From the NCBI RefSeq assembly GCF_042186555.1, contig NC_133327.1:326256746-326320745 (forward strand): a DNA stretch of 64,000 nt, read 5' to 3'. The stretch is from Aquarana catesbeiana (lineage: Eukaryota; Chordata; Amphibia; Anura; Ranidae). Below the pieces are notes generated by a model. The model had not been told where the DNA came from, ran no database searches, and saw nothing but the letters and a program-made list of their open reading frames with translations. Position numbers and translations under genes: made by a program. Positions 35,490-47,476 of this stretch are shown here, one piece after another (positions within the stretch are counted from its first letter, which is position 1; every line of letters starts with the position of its first letter).

Positions 35490-36385
35490 CCCGCTTTGCA
35501 GACTGAAGAGTGATCTGCAGTCGGACCCACCCACATCAACTCCCAGAACTGCTACAAGTGACTTCCATAGCCTGCCCTGAAACGACAGAGGCTGAAAGTA
35601 TGATGGGACATGTAGTGTCTTGACTGGTAAAGGAAGGAAACAAGAAGTCACAGAACTTTGAAACTCAGCCAGGAGAAAGAGTGACATCAGACACACAAAC
35701 CTGCTTTTTACAGCTAAATAAGGTATAAGATACAGATACAATGACACTGGGGTTGTGATTCATTTACATGCACAATGCGTCTGTTGTTTTGGGGGGGAGA
35801 AGCTGGAGTTCTGCTTTAACAGACACAGTGGGGATGAACATTGCAGTGGAAGCAGGCCTCCTATGAATTTAGGGGGGTGGTTTTGGAAAAGTTGAGAGTG
35901 AACATAGTGACACAGAGTGTAGTGTGAGTAGACCCCCTACAGCTTCAGGACGGTAGTTTTGGGAGAGGTGTCCTGAATCCCAGGGCACACCAGGAAAGTG
36001 AGAGTGTGGGCAGGAACCCAAAGCAAAAGAAAGTTAGAAGGGTTGTTAAAGTGATAAGTGGGTCCGCAATAATGCTTAAGAAGAGGCGCTTGTGGCAGCC
36101 GCACCCAGAAAAAGATTTGGGATTGTCGCAGTAAAGCCCACAGCAGAGTGACAGTGGGGGATAGAGAGAATCACCATCTGAGGTATAGAGTATATGCCCG
36201 TTAAAAAGAAATTGGTGTTTGGCAGCAGTGTGTCCATTGAAATAATGGCTGACACAGAGGGGCAACAGAGATGGGTATGTGCTTATGTGTTCCAACCCCT
36301 GGGTTGAAACAGGGAAGGGGAATATGTGACAGTGCTGCACCCCGTCACAGTGTCAATAGGGTTAATGTCACCTATGGTCCTTACT
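35490..36385. other. No gene recognised
   Basis: Contains short repeat-like words (GGGACATGTAGT near 35612) and a 131-codon frame on the minus strand (35945-36340) with no recognisable domain. Nothing can be supported as a gene. Confidence 0.35.
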
Positions 36386-36720
36386 TATACAGGCAGCACA
36401 GTGGTGTAGTGGATAGCACTTTCACCTAGCAGTTAGAAGGGTTGCTGGTTCGAATCCCATCCACAACACTACCCGCCTGGAGTTTGCATGTTCTCCCTGT
36501 GCCTGCGTGGGTTTCCTCCCACACTCCAAAAACATGCTGGTAGGTTAATTGAATCCTGTCTAAAATTGTCCCTAGTATATGAATGTGAGTTAGGGACCTT
36601 AGATTGTAAGCTCCTTGAAGGTAGGTGCTGATGTGAATGTACAATGCATATGTAAAGTGCTGCGTAAATTGACGGCGCTATATAAGTACCTGAAATAAAT
36701 AAAATAAATAAATAAAATAT
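36386..36720 (+). mobile_element. tRNA-derived SINE (V-SINE-like)
   Basis: The head has an A-box-like GTGGTGTAGTGGATAGCAC and a B-box GGTTCGAATCCC at about 36450, the internal promoter of RNA polymerase III. The body carries TTTGCATGTTCTCCCTGTGC and GGTTTCCTCCCACACTCCAA, the conserved central block known from vertebrate V-type SINEs. The tail ends GGCGCTATATAAGTACCTG and an (AAATAAAT)n run at 36695-36716. Confidence 0.85.
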
Positions 36721-36955
36721 ACAGGGTGCCACAGCAAAAGGACAATATCTGCCCGTACATTCTAATAGCAATGTGTTCTGCCCTAACTCCTATATACAGA
36801 CAGAAGAGAGAGAGCACAGCCTGCACCTCCTCCCAGCTCTGTCCTGAGACAGGAATGCTATCCAATCAGGACTGTCTAGGGTTTGATTACTGCCCCTACC
36901 CACAATTTTTGCTTCCGGGACAAGAGAAGTGTGGGGAGGAGATAGGGGGCGGGTA

Positions 36956-37112
36956 ATCTAACCCTGTAAAGTCCAATCTGACTGCGTTCTGTCTTAACTC
37001 CAGTATACAGAGAGGGGGAAAGAGCCGTGAGTAGGTGCGGGCTGTGCTCTCTCCCTCCTTTCTGTATACAGGAGTTAAAACAGAACACAGATTTGATTGT
37101 ACAGGGTTTGAG
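36956..37112. repeat. Inverted repeat of about 70-bp arms
   Basis: ACCCTGTAAAGTCCAATCTG and TTAACTCCAGTATACAGAGA in the left arm match the complement of the right arm (TCTGTATACAGGAGTTAA, ATTGTACAGGGTTT). A related block occurs at 36780-36850. Confidence 0.75.
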
Positions 37113-37534
37113 TACCCTCCCCCACGCATCATGCCGGTACCTTTTGTTTTGCATGTTTCACATGCATGGATAAGACCATTGAAAATACGATGCGTGAGAA
37201 CATGAAAAATTGCACGCACACTTGGATGCCCCTCCTGGTGTGAACCAGTGTTAATTTTGTTGACCTTTTCCTCATAATTTTCGTCAGTGACATGTTTCCA
37301 GTGACTAAAACTAAACGAAAACTACCCCATGTTTTTATCAATTGAGGAAAACTTTGACGAAAATCAATTCCCATTTTTGTCAACAAATGAAAACAGAAGG
37401 AAAATGTGAGGGAGGGACGTTTACCCACGTGAACTTCAGGTTTCCTCAGAGCTCAGCCTGTAAAAGCCCATGAGTGTTTCTCCTCCCAGCAAGCAAAGGT
37501 GGCGACCGTAGCATGCTTAGTGGTGTGACATGCT

Positions 37535-38285
37535 TAGCAGTGTAGAGCATTACAGGCCTCCACAGATGACCATCCAGAGCACTGTGTACATTACAGGTCC
37601 CTTCAGACCACCGGCCAGAGCACTCTGCAGCATTACAGGCCTCCTCAGACCACCTTCCAGAGCACTGTGCAGCATTTAGAGGTCTCCCGACCATCCACAA
37701 CACTGTGTGCATTACAGGTCTCCACTTCTCAGGCATCCAGAGCACTGTGCAGTATTTACAGGCCTCCTTAGACCACCGTCCAGAGCACTGTGCATTACAG
37801 GTCTCCTCAGACCATCCAGAGCACTGTGCAACATTACAGGCCTCCTCAGACCACCATCCAGAGTGCAATGTGTGCATCACAGGGCTCCTCAGACCGTCCA
37901 GAGCACTGTGCAGCATTTACAGGCCTCCTCAGACCACTTTCCAGAGCACTGTGCATAATTTACAGGCCTCCTCAGACCACCGTCCAGAGCACTGTGTACA
38001 TTACAGGCCTCTTCAGACTGTCCAGAGCACTGTGTGCCTTACAGGTCTCCGCATTGTACTGTGCAGCATTTTAGGCCTCTCCAGACCACCGTCCAGAGCA
38101 CTGTGCATTGCAGGCCTCCTCAGACCACCATTCAGAGCACTGTGCATTATAAGCCTCCTCAGACCATCCAGAGCCCTCCTCACTGTGCATTACAGGCCTC
38201 CCCAGGCTGTCCAAAGCATTGTGTGCATTACAGGCCTTCTTAAACTGTCCAGAGCACTCACTGCACATTACAGGCCTTCCACGTG
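37535..38285. repeat. Minisatellite of 38-40 bp units
   Basis: Roughly 18 imperfect units containing CCAGAGCACTGTGCATTACA and GGCCTCCTCAGACCACC. Long stop-free frames in both strands are artefacts. Confidence 0.95.
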
Positions 38286-38361
38286 CCCTTTAATTCAACC
38301 CTACAGATACAGAAAACCTGCAATGATGGGCCAAGTCAAGCAAACTGTTTGCAGTACCTAA

Positions 38362-39880
38362 AAATACAAAATTAACTCTAAGGAACAACAGGCCACGGAG
38401 GAGGTCATAGCAAAATGGATTGTGCGCACCAGATTACCAGTCAGACTGATCTGCTGCTCTATGCTGTTCGGGGAGATCCTCTGTGGCATTTTGAAAGAAA
38501 CCAAAAGACTGCTTTGATTTGGACGGTGCTTCTTCCACTTCCTGTGATTCTTCAATATTCTCCTCTTCCACATCATCGTCAGACAGATCCTCATCTTGTG
38601 TGTGGGGCAATGAGAATTTTCTTACAGCACGGGCATACTCTGCCATTTTAAGCTGTTCCTGAATATTGTCAGCCACATCAGCAAGGGTTTCACAGACAGT
38701 AGGGTTGACAAAACAAGCAGCTGCTGCAAGTAGCAAGAACATTTCATCATTTGAATCTAAAAATGAAGCAAAATGCTGATTCACATTCCCTTTCATCTTC
38801 TGTGCAATTGTGGCAAGGTCTTGGTAGCTAGTGTTCTGTTTAAAGTCCTCAAGGTGGCTGAGTAGATCAAAGAGGGCAGGGGCATGGCCATGGTGTCACT
38901 CTGGAGGGTTTTAGTATGTTCCACAAAAGGTAGGAGTAGGTCATGCAATGATGTGAGTGTTTGCCATTCACTAGGGAGCCAGCTGTCCCATCCCATGTTA
39001 TTGCGATCTGGCAGACCGACTCTTTCAATTTGAGGAGTCTTGCGATCATGTTGAATGTACTTGACCACTGACTGGAGTGCGTGGCAGTCATTTAAAAGAG
39101 TAAGGCCAACCTGCTCCAATATCTTCTGTGTTGCAATGAAAGACTTGCGGAAGAGGTTCACTATTGATTTTGCTTTATTAAGGATTCTCTTAACACTTTC
39201 CTCCTTCTACACCATGTGGACTTCAAGTTGTAAGGTATGCAGTATGCACCACAAACGGGGTTCGGTCCATGTCGATCTGTTGGTTCCTAACAAGAGGAAC
39301 ATAGTCAAATAAGCATAAATAGAAAAGGTTACCGTTTCCATTCTATTTTAACCCTCAGCATCTTGTGGGAATACTTTACAGGAGAATACAAATAAAGTGG
39401 GAAAAACAAAGAGACATCAGTAGAGTAGAGCAGACAGCCCCAATATCAATCATCTTATATCCATATGATAATTGACTGTCATGTAAAAGAATAATAACAA
39501 ATAAAAATAGCTATCCGGAGATCATCAATTTCGGACTCAGAGTCACTTTCTGTCATGGGGGACACTTCCTTACTAGAACTGAGTGGTTCTTCTGCAGTAC
39601 TGCTGCTGTGGTTTGTTTAGATACTGCCGCCATACTTCTCCTATTGTCTGTTATCACTGTAAGGATGTTCCTCTTTGGTATGTCCTACTCTTACAAACAT
39701 TTGTCCATACATGATTTAATTAACTGTGCAGTGTGTGGGAGGGCTACCTGTTCAAGGGCCAACAGTATGTGTTCAGGTTTATTTTGTTCAACACAAAAGA
39801 AGCATGAACCTATAGCAAGGGTTGAAGCTGTGAGTCCTTTTTTTTTTTTTTTTTTTCTTCTCACAAATCGGTGCAAATAG
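38362..39880 (-). pseudogene. hAT-family transposase fragment (ZBED-like)
   Basis: Pieces of a cut-and-paste hAT transposase in several minus-strand frames, 5' to 3' from 39880. First come ALEQVALPHTAQLIKSCMDK (about 39693-39770) and ILTVITDNRRSMAAVS (about 39620-39670), which resembles the region of a catalytic aspartate. Next is a CILHTLQLEVH-like piece near 39200-39250, then NLFRKSFIATQKILEQVGL and WDSWLPSEWQTLTSLHDLLL (39161 to about 38940), and a tail from 38796 with FLLLAAAACFVNPTVCETL and an acidic stretch. There are several stops and frame changes. The C-terminal dimerisation block is missing here but appears in opposite orientation at 41535-41738. Confidence 0.75.
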
Positions 39881-41534
39881 ATACTCTCCGGGCAGCAGCC
39901 AGTCTCTTTTTGAATTTTTGATTTTCATCTTCATAAAGCACTGACCCCCAAAGGAGCTGCTGATATTTTTGATTTGGGCCTGTACTCTGCCTTGCCACCC
40001 CCAATGACTTGACTCAGCCCCTTGACACAACTGTGGTGCAGTGTTAGTATGGCGCTAATGATAGGGATAACCTCACAATGTACAATATGATAACAATATA
40101 CCTTTGTTATTACCTGGGTATCCAATGTTCCACCTGTTGAAAAAGGAACAACACTCCACACAAGTTGTACTTAACCAAGAAACGTAAATTTTACTGGAAT
40201 TAATATGAAAGTAGTATTACAATACTGGTACTGTCACACCAACTTAGCGTAACAGCCCAGTGAATATATACAATAAGTTGTACACATAAAATGGTATTAA
40301 ATGATCTCAGGAAGTGCGTCTCCAAGTGGGACTAATGCCAGAATGGGAAATACCTTTATTCTGGGCACCTTCCCACTTCCAGTGCGCGCTTGTAACTACA
40401 AGAAGACAGTGTTATATAGCACAAGAACAATCCCTAGGGAGCTCCCCCTGCTTTAGAGTGTGAACTCTCTACTAATCACAACTAGAATGCAAGGCCTTGC
40501 AATGGAATAGGAAGTCCTCTCTCTGTCTTCTGCTAGCAATTATGAATTATAATTTGTAATCCAGCGGTTAAATACACCAAGATTAAATAAAGTAGACGAT
40601 GAAGGTATATTCTTGTAGTGTAGTAACTCGTAACTGTCTCTGAAGCGATTAACTTTGTGTAACACAGTGCTAATGTTGCGGTGGAGGGTAGGCTTGAGGC
40701 CTATTTAAACTCAGTCTCTAGTTCCGTCTATTCTCCTGTGTGGGACTACAGGTCCCAGCACACTGTGTTACAGAATAAGGTGTGTAATAGTGCTTTAGGA
40801 AAGCTTTGGGCAACAGCCCTCTCACCCGACCAGGTCTGTGTAGCAGGACAGCTCCCTCCGGTGTACTGGGTCTTGCTTCTCTCCGGCCAGTGCCGTCACA
40901 CCGCTCTGCAAGATAGACCAGAACTCTGATGTCTCCGACTGTCAGCCTGGATCCTACTCAGTTCTGTCCCAGTGTCTCACCAGCCTGCTGGTGCAAAGCA
41001 AAGTCGCTGGTCGTGTTGCTCCTGGTAGGTGTATGCCGCGTTCTGTGGAACACCTCCGCACAGGTCCTCACAGGCAGGCCATGCGTCCAAAGAGAGCCCT
41101 AAGATGGCCACGCAAAGCCTTTTTACAGCCTACCCAGCATGCAATTTCATACTGAGTCCTGCTGGGTAAATCACACAGCATGCTGGGTAGGTAGGTAGTT
41201 GTGGAAAGTAAATAAAAGTCACTTTCTGTCATATGCTCTGATGTTCTTCAAAGAGTAAAAATAAAGTAAAGTCCATTCACCAATTCGGCCACTAGATGGT
41301 GCCACATATTAAAATATAATACTGTTCATAGGTTAACATTGTACTACATTAACAGGTAAATATGCTGCCGCTACATTCATAATGTTTGTCAATCAGATTG
41401 TTTATTTTTTTTAGTTTTCTTTGGAACAGTTGGCTTCCTATCTACTGTCTCTATTATGCTAACAAAGTCCTCATCTTCAATGTTCATAATGAAGAGCTTT
41501 TGCAACAAGTAGTCATCACTAAAGATACCAGAAT
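39881..41534. other. Probable interspersed repeat, no gene recognised
   Basis: A T-run at 39838-39856, then AT-rich sequence with TTTTACTGGAATTAATATG (40192) and TTCGGCCACTAGATGGTGC (41286). No coding domain or clear termini were found. Confidence 0.35.
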
Positions 41535-41738
41535 TTTTGGCTGGCAAAGAGTGACACATTTTATCACCGGTTAAAACCTTTTGCATTAGACCTGTTGGCT
41601 ATGCCAGCTTCTCAAGCCTTTGCAGAGAGGGTATTCAGTGTCATAGGTGACCTCTCTAGAGGCCGGTGGAATAGAGCAAGGGTCATGTTGGCACATGCGG
41701 TGGAGTTCATGGACCAAGAATTGGTTGCTTCAGCGTGA
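41535..41738 (+). pseudogene. hAT transposase C-terminal dimerisation domain
   Basis: One plus-strand frame encodes FALDLLAMPASQAFAERVFS followed by a GDLSRGRWNRARV-type block, the conserved hAT C-terminal dimerisation motif (LA.PA....ERVFS.......RN...). It ends at a stop near 41738. It is opposite in orientation to the transposase body at 38362-39880 and abuts the Harbinger transposase exon, so it is a rearranged remnant. Confidence 0.8.
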
Positions 41739-42212
41739 CCAGTTATGTCACATGCCTTTGCTCCGTGAGATCTGTGAGAATAATCCTGATGATTTCAGGA
41801 ACTTTCTCCGGGTGACGGACCCCGTATTTCACTGTTTGTTGGCTTTGCTAACCTCTTATATTGGCAGGCAGGATACCTGCATGAGGCAAGCCATCACTCC
41901 GGAGCAGAGGCTTGTCGCCACCCTGCGATACTTGGCGACGGGGAGAAGCCTGCAGGACCTCAAGTTTTCGTCAGGCATCTCCCCCCAGGCTCTGGGGATT
42001 ATTATCCCAGAGACCTGTTCTACCATCATTCAGGTCCTGCAGAAGGAGTATATTAAGGTAAGATTTATCCTTTAACATCACATTTTATTGTATTTAATGT
42101 TTGATAATATATTGTATTTCTTTCCTCATTCCCAAATTACCATGATTGTAATATGCTGTGAATGTCCCCTTTGTCCTCATGCATGCTGGATTTTTATGTA
42201 ATTTTCCCCTCT

Positions 42213-42318
42213 TTCGTCTTTCAGGACAGCACACTTGAGAGACCTCGGCTCCTCCCCTCTTAGGAAACACCGCCTCCACCAGACTTAAGTCGCCCCTTCC
42301 CTTTAGCCCGTCAGTTTT
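42213..42318 (+). repeat. DIRS copy 2 left inverted terminal repeat
   Basis: TTCGTCTTTCAGGACAGCAC to CCTTTAGCCCGTCAGTTTT; complementary to 47477-47580 with few differences. Confidence 0.85.
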
Positions 42319-43002
42319 GGTGTTTCCTCCAGAAGGGAGACATCGCTAGGAACCTGGGCCATATCAGCTGGTGAGGCTGAGGCCGGTACGATCGTTAGTA
42401 AGGAGAGACAGATCTCTCATTCACAGCAGTTCGGATGAGGAGTCTGGTTACCTGCTGTGGCATTGCGCTCCCTGTCCTCCCTTGGGGAATGCGAAGGCCT
42501 GGGAGTTCGTTTTTTCCGCTGCCTTGGGAAGGCGATATGAAGGTGTCCAGATTCCCCTCATCTTGAGAGTCAGCATGGAGCAAACGCTGAGTCGGATGAC
42601 GGGAGACGCCATTTCCGACGGGAAGGGCACTTCCGTTCGACCGCGGTTTCCGGTTCCGGCCGCAGGACAGATAAACGAACGGCGCAAGGGCTGGTGCAGG
42701 CTCCATTAAAGCTGAAGTGTCAGACAGAGGAGCATTTTGAGGCAGACCACTCCACTGGCCAGAGGGATGTCAGAGACGGATGGTTCCCGTTCTGTGCCAG
42801 GTGACGCCAGCACCAGCCACACTAAGATAAGTGGAACCCTGGGGTGGTGTTCCCTTACCTTATTCCCACTTAGCTCCACGGGATAAACCCCCCTCTTAGT
42901 GGTCGGAGGGGAGGAGAGGCACGTCTGGGACCCTGGTGGTGGTTGGTCCTGGGGGGGTGCACTCCTGGTGTTGGCCACTTGGTTCTTTGTTTTTAAAGAC
43001 TG

Positions 43003-44367
43003 TTGCTGAAGCCGACGCTTGTTTTGTCATTCAAGGACAAACCTGCAGAAAAAACCAAGCCCTTACATGTGTCCAAAAGAAAGTGCCCATCATGTAGAAG
43101 TACTTTGGGAGAGTCCTGGGGGAAGGTTTTGTGCAAGAAATGCATTGAAGACTTAGTTAAGGAACACTCTATGGAACAGAGCTCTGACCTGACAGCTTCT
43201 GTTAAAGAGCTTTCCAGCACTTTTCAATCTTTCAAAACATTGTTTGAAAATTTTCAGCCTATACAGCCCCCAGCAGGTCCTTTGCCAGCACAGCAAGATG
43301 TCGCACCTGGTCCTTCAGGTCCCTCAGTCAGTGAGGAGTTACCGGGGGTTTCCAGAGAGGCTTTAGAGGATGAATCGGAGGGTGCATCCTCACATTCCTC
43401 AAGCGAATCAGATGGAGAGAAGGTGGATGGCGAGTCCTCCAGAACCTCCCTAAATAAGCTCTCCTTGGAGGAGGTGGAGGAGCTCCTGGGAGCAATCCAC
43501 ACCACCCTAGGTATCCAGAAGGAGAGAAAAACTCTGTCTCTAAATGACCGAATGTACGTGGGTCTTGGAGAGCAGAAGAAAAGGGTCTTTCCGGTGCATG
43601 AGGTCCTAGTAGATACCATTAAAAGGGAATGGCGGGACCCAGAAAGGAAACCTTTCTTTTCCAGAGCATTAAAGCGCAGATTCCCTTTTTCAGAGGATGA
43701 AGCTGCTGTATGGAACAAGTCACCTAAACTGTATGCAGCCTTCTCTCAGGTATCCAGAAAAACAGACTTGGCGTTTGAAGATATGGGGGTGTTGACAGAT
43801 CCCATTGACAAACGGATGGATTCTCTACTTAGAAAATCCTGGGATTCCTCTTTAGGCAACCTTAAGCCGGCCATGGCCGTCACAGTGGTGGCACGTGACA
43901 TGGAGCACTAGCTAACACATATAAAAGCTCATATTGAAGCCGGAACCGCTAAGGAGACGATTCTCTCCTCCTTCCCAATGCTCTTGAAGGGAATTGCATA
44001 CATTGCTGACGCCTCGGCGGAGTCAGTCCGCATGTCTGCTAGATCTTCTGCCTTGGCCAACTCAGCCAGGAGAGCCCTTTGGTTAAAGACCTGGCAGGGG
44101 GACAACGCTTCAAAAATAAAACTTTGCGGGGTCCCTTTCACTGGGGACTTGCTGTTCGGTCTGGATCCGGAGGCGGTTCTTGATCGAACAGCCGATAAAA
44201 AGAAGGCCTTCCCCTTGAAGAAAAAGTTGGGGGAACAGCCTAGAAAGAAGACTCACTCGCAAAGGAAGTTTAATTTTCCTCAGAAAAGAGTCTGGACCAA
44301 CAAAGGCAGAGGGCGCGGGGGGGGGGCGATTTTTCGCCCTCCTGAACAGCCCCGAAAGCCCCAATGA
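43003..44367 (+). pseudogene. DIRS copy 2 gag-like ORF with one in-frame stop
   Basis: One frame runs from the Met at 43003 to 44367 (about 454 codons), interrupted only by TAG at 43909-43911. The N-terminal part contains CPSC and CKKC pairs (about 43085-43140), a possible zinc-binding knuckle, then a low-complexity Ser/Glu/Pro region. The middle has EWRDPERKPFFSRALKRRF, equivalent to the EWEHPDKQFF block in copy 1. The C-terminus is Lys/Arg/Gly-rich (44220-44350). It is presumably the RNA-packaging protein. The stop could be a recent mutation; programmed readthrough is possible but unsupported. Confidence 0.8.
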
Positions 44368-46252
44368 CAGGCTAACCCCACTGGGAGGAAGACCGGGGGC
44401 CTTCACAGTGGGAGTCAGTTACCTCCAATCGGTTTATTCTGGGGATCATAAGGAGCGGTTACAGACTAGAATTCCCAAGTCCCCGCCCACACAGGCGGCT
44501 AGTTACGGACTTGCCAAAGTGTGCGGAGAAGGCAGCGGCACTAATAGCCTCACTGGAGGATCTAGAGCGGCAGGATGTGATATCACGTGTCCCATCCGGA
44601 GAAATAGGCAGGGGTTGCTACTCCCACATGTTTGTGGTTCGGAAGCCTTCAGGGAAATTCAGGCTCATCCTGAACTTAAAGCCCCTGAACCTATCAATCT
44701 CCTACAAGAAGTTTCGGATGGATTCAATTTTCTCTGTAAAAACACTACTCCCTCCGAATTGCTACATGGCGTCCATAGATCTAAGAGACGCCTATCTGCA
44801 CATTCCGATTGCAGAAGACAGTCAGAAGTTCCTCAGGCTGGCGGTAAGGTCCGGGGAGGAAGTAGTGCATCTTCAGTTCCAGGCCCTCCCCTTTGGGCTC
44901 TCCTCTTCGCCCCGGATATTCACCAAAGTTTTGGCGGAAGTTCTGGCGTTTATGCGCCTTCTGGGAATTTCGGTAGTCGCATACCTGGACGACCTGCTCC
45001 TTTTTGCTCCCTCCCCAGAGCAGCTGGTCCAGGATCTGCAAGTAGCGAGAGGTATACTGGAACATCTGGGATGGCTCTTAAACTTGTCCAGCCTGGTTCC
45101 ATCCCAGAGGATTACATTCCTAGGTTACATCTTGGACTCAATCCAATGGAGAGTTTCTTCCCGAAGAGAAAATTGCCAAGATAGACAGAGCCTTGGCAGT
45201 TCTGCAGGACAATCACCAAATCACCATAAGAAGGGCCATGTCAGCCTTGGGATTGCTGACAGCTGCCCTCCCAGCAGTAAGGTGGGCAGGAGTGCACTTC
45301 CGCCCTTTACAGTGGTTCATTCTGAGAGTTTGGGACCACATTCAGAAGTCCTTGGACTCAGCAGTCTTCATTCCTGTACGAGTGAAGAGGTCCCTGTGGT
45401 GGTGGAGAAAGGCAGCAAACCTATCGCAGGGTCTGGAGTGGGTTCTGCCTGTGTCCGAAATTGTGACAACGGATGCAAGTGACACCGGGTGGGGCGCACA
45501 CCTGGGGACGAGTCTGGCACAAGGTTCCTGGGGGGTCGAGGACGTAGTACAGTCCTCGAACTGGAGAGAACTAAGGGCCATTTTTCTGGCTCTCAGAGCC
45601 TTCCAACAGGATCTCCGGGGACATCATGTACAGATCCGTTCAGACAATTCCTCAGCGGTTGCGTATGTGAACCGACAGGGGGGCACCAGGAGCAGCTCCC
45701 TTTGGGGTCTGGCGGAGATAATTTTCAGTTAGGCTGAGGTCACGGTACTCTCACTATCGGCGGTTCACCTGAAAGGGGAGTTAAACCAGAGAGCAGATTT
45801 CCTCAGCCGGAGGAAGTTGAAGGAAGGCGATTGGGTCCTCAATCAGATCATTTACAAGATGATTATCGAAAAGTGGGGGGATCCTATGTGTGGACCTTTT
45901 CGCTTCAGGGGAGAACATGAAGGCCCCTCTATTTTTCTCCCTTAACCGCTGGGACGGGGCGATAGGGGTGGATGCTCTGTCTCAGAGCTGGCATTTTACC
46001 AAATGCTATGCCTTTCCCCCTCCGGTTCTGTTGCCTGCGGTCTTGAGAAAATTCCAGTTAGAGGACATGACCCTGATCCTGATAGCTCCACACTGGCCCA
46101 GGAGGCCATGGTTCTCGGTCCTAAGGAAACTGGCGGCAGAACCACCCTGGATTCTACCAGTCAGGGAGGATCTGCTCTATCAAGGCCCAGTCTGCTGCCC
46201 TCAGGTGGAGAGGTGGAATCTGGCTGCCTGGCTACTGAAGAGGACTTGCTGA
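44360..46252 (+). pseudogene. DIRS copy 2 reverse transcriptase-RNase H polyprotein
   Basis: The frame is already open upstream of the Met at 44511. RT blocks are complete: LILNLKPLN, ASIDLRDAYLHIP, FQALPFGLSSSPRIF, the catalytic AYLDDLLLF (YLDD at 44982-44993) and ITFLGYILD. A one-base shift near 45170 leads to the RNase H domain (TTDASDTGWGAH, NWRELRAIFLAL, IRSDNSSAVAYV). TAG at 45730-45732 probably replaces a tryptophan codon. After another shift near 45885 the connection domain ends with LILIAPHWPRRPW and a stop at 46252. RT motifs are intact; expression is blocked by two shifts and one stop. Confidence 0.9.
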
Positions 46253-47258
46253 GAAGTAAGGGGTTTTCCAAAGGACTGATAACTCTTCTGAATTCTAGAA
46301 AAGAGGAGACGCGCAGAATCTATTTGAAGGTCTGGAAGAAATTCAGTTCCTGGTGCGCAGAGAGCTCCTTTAATGTTCGCAGTCCAGTAGCAGTGCTAGA
46401 GTTCCTACAGAGTGGGGCAGATAAGGGATTGGCACTTAGTACCCTTAAGAGTCAGGTGTCGGCTTTAAGTGTATTCCTTGAACAACAGCTAGCAGTGAAT
46501 CCCTGGATATCCAGGTTCTTTAGAGCTTTAAGAAGGCAGAGACCAGTCAGCTCTCGCCCTTTTCCAGTATGAGACTTATCCTTATTACTACAGGCCCTTA
46601 CAGAGGGTCCTTTTGAACCTATTGAGTCTTGTACGGTGAAGTTTTTAACCCTCAAGACGGTTTTCTTAGTAGCCATCACTACTGCAAGGAGGGTTAGTGA
46701 GCTACAAGCCCTCTCTAGGAGGGCACCTTTCTTTCAAGTTTTTCCGGATAGGATTATTTTAAAACCGATCCGGCCTTTTTTCCAAAGGTGGTTTCGGAAT
46801 TTCATAGAAGCCAGGAAATTTGTTTACCCACTTTTTGTTCAAAAACAAAAAGGGAACAGGAGCAAGTCTTCCACAAGTTAGATGTCAGAAGATGTGCATT
46901 AAGGTACCTGGAGGTTACGGAGCAGTTTAAGAGATCTGACTCCTTTTTTGTTTCTTTTTCAGGGGCAAGGATGGGTTCCAAAGCCTCTAGACACACTATA
47001 GCCAGATGGCTAAGAGTGGCTATTGGTCAGGCCTATATAGCAAAGGGGGTGGAAGTCCCGGAAGGTATTAGGGCTCATTCCACTAGGGCTATGGCTACGT
47101 CACAGGCAGAGAGGGCTGGTGCTACACCCGATCAGATCTGCAGAGCAGCAACGTGGTCAAGTTTTAAGACTTTCGTTAAGCACTACAGACTGAACCTATT
47201 GTCTGCCCAGAACCAGGCTTTTGGGCGAAAGGTTCTGCAGGCAGTAGTCCCACCCTAG
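46210..47258 (+). pseudogene. DIRS copy 2 tyrosine recombinase
   Basis: Site-specific recombinase that inserts the circular DNA copy. The N-terminal core-binding domain (RRIYLKVWKKFSSWC, STLKSQVSALSVFLEQ) lies at about 46310-46480. TGA at 46570-46572 probably replaces tryptophan, and a one-base shift occurs near 46790-46870. Catalytic residues are all present: Arg in TTARRVSEL (about 46684), HSTR (His 47076, Arg 47085) and Tyr at 47184 in VKHYRLN. It stops after VLQAVVPP at 47258. It overlaps the end of the RT/RNase H region in another frame, usual for DIRS. Confidence 0.9.
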
Positions 47259-47276
47259 GGTAAGTGCTCGCTTATC

Positions 47277-47360
47277 CTCTCAAGTGTGCTGTCCTGAAAG
47301 ACGAAAGAGGGAAAATCGAAGTTACTTACCGGTAACGTTTTTTCCAGTAGTCTTTCAGGA
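47277..47360. repeat. DIRS copy 2 internal complementary region
   Basis: 47277-47312 is the complement of the left end (CAAGTGTGCTGTCCTGAAAG), and 47312-47360 of the right end (GTTACTTACCGGTAACG). Together they represent both termini joined, the circle-junction template. Confidence 0.9.
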
Positions 47361-47476
47361 CAGCACCGGTACACACCCAGATATGGTCTTGCCACTAGGA
47401 CGTGAGAGCATCAGGATTATAAATGTTGTTATGATGTATTCTTATGTCTCCCTAGACTGTCTGGAGGTTCTCGTGC

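Noticed and set aside
37446..38361. Open frames of up to 218 codons on both strands
   Set aside because: Translation of a 38-40 bp minisatellite.
42371..42709. Frames on both strands ahead of the DIRS copy 2 gag-like ORF
   Set aside because: No recognised domain; they overlap each other on opposite strands and lie in the probable leader of the element.
45342..45581. Minus-strand frames within the DIRS gag, RT and recombinase regions (also 43254-43718, 44781-45065)
   Set aside because: Shadows of plus-strand coding sequence with recognisable motifs.
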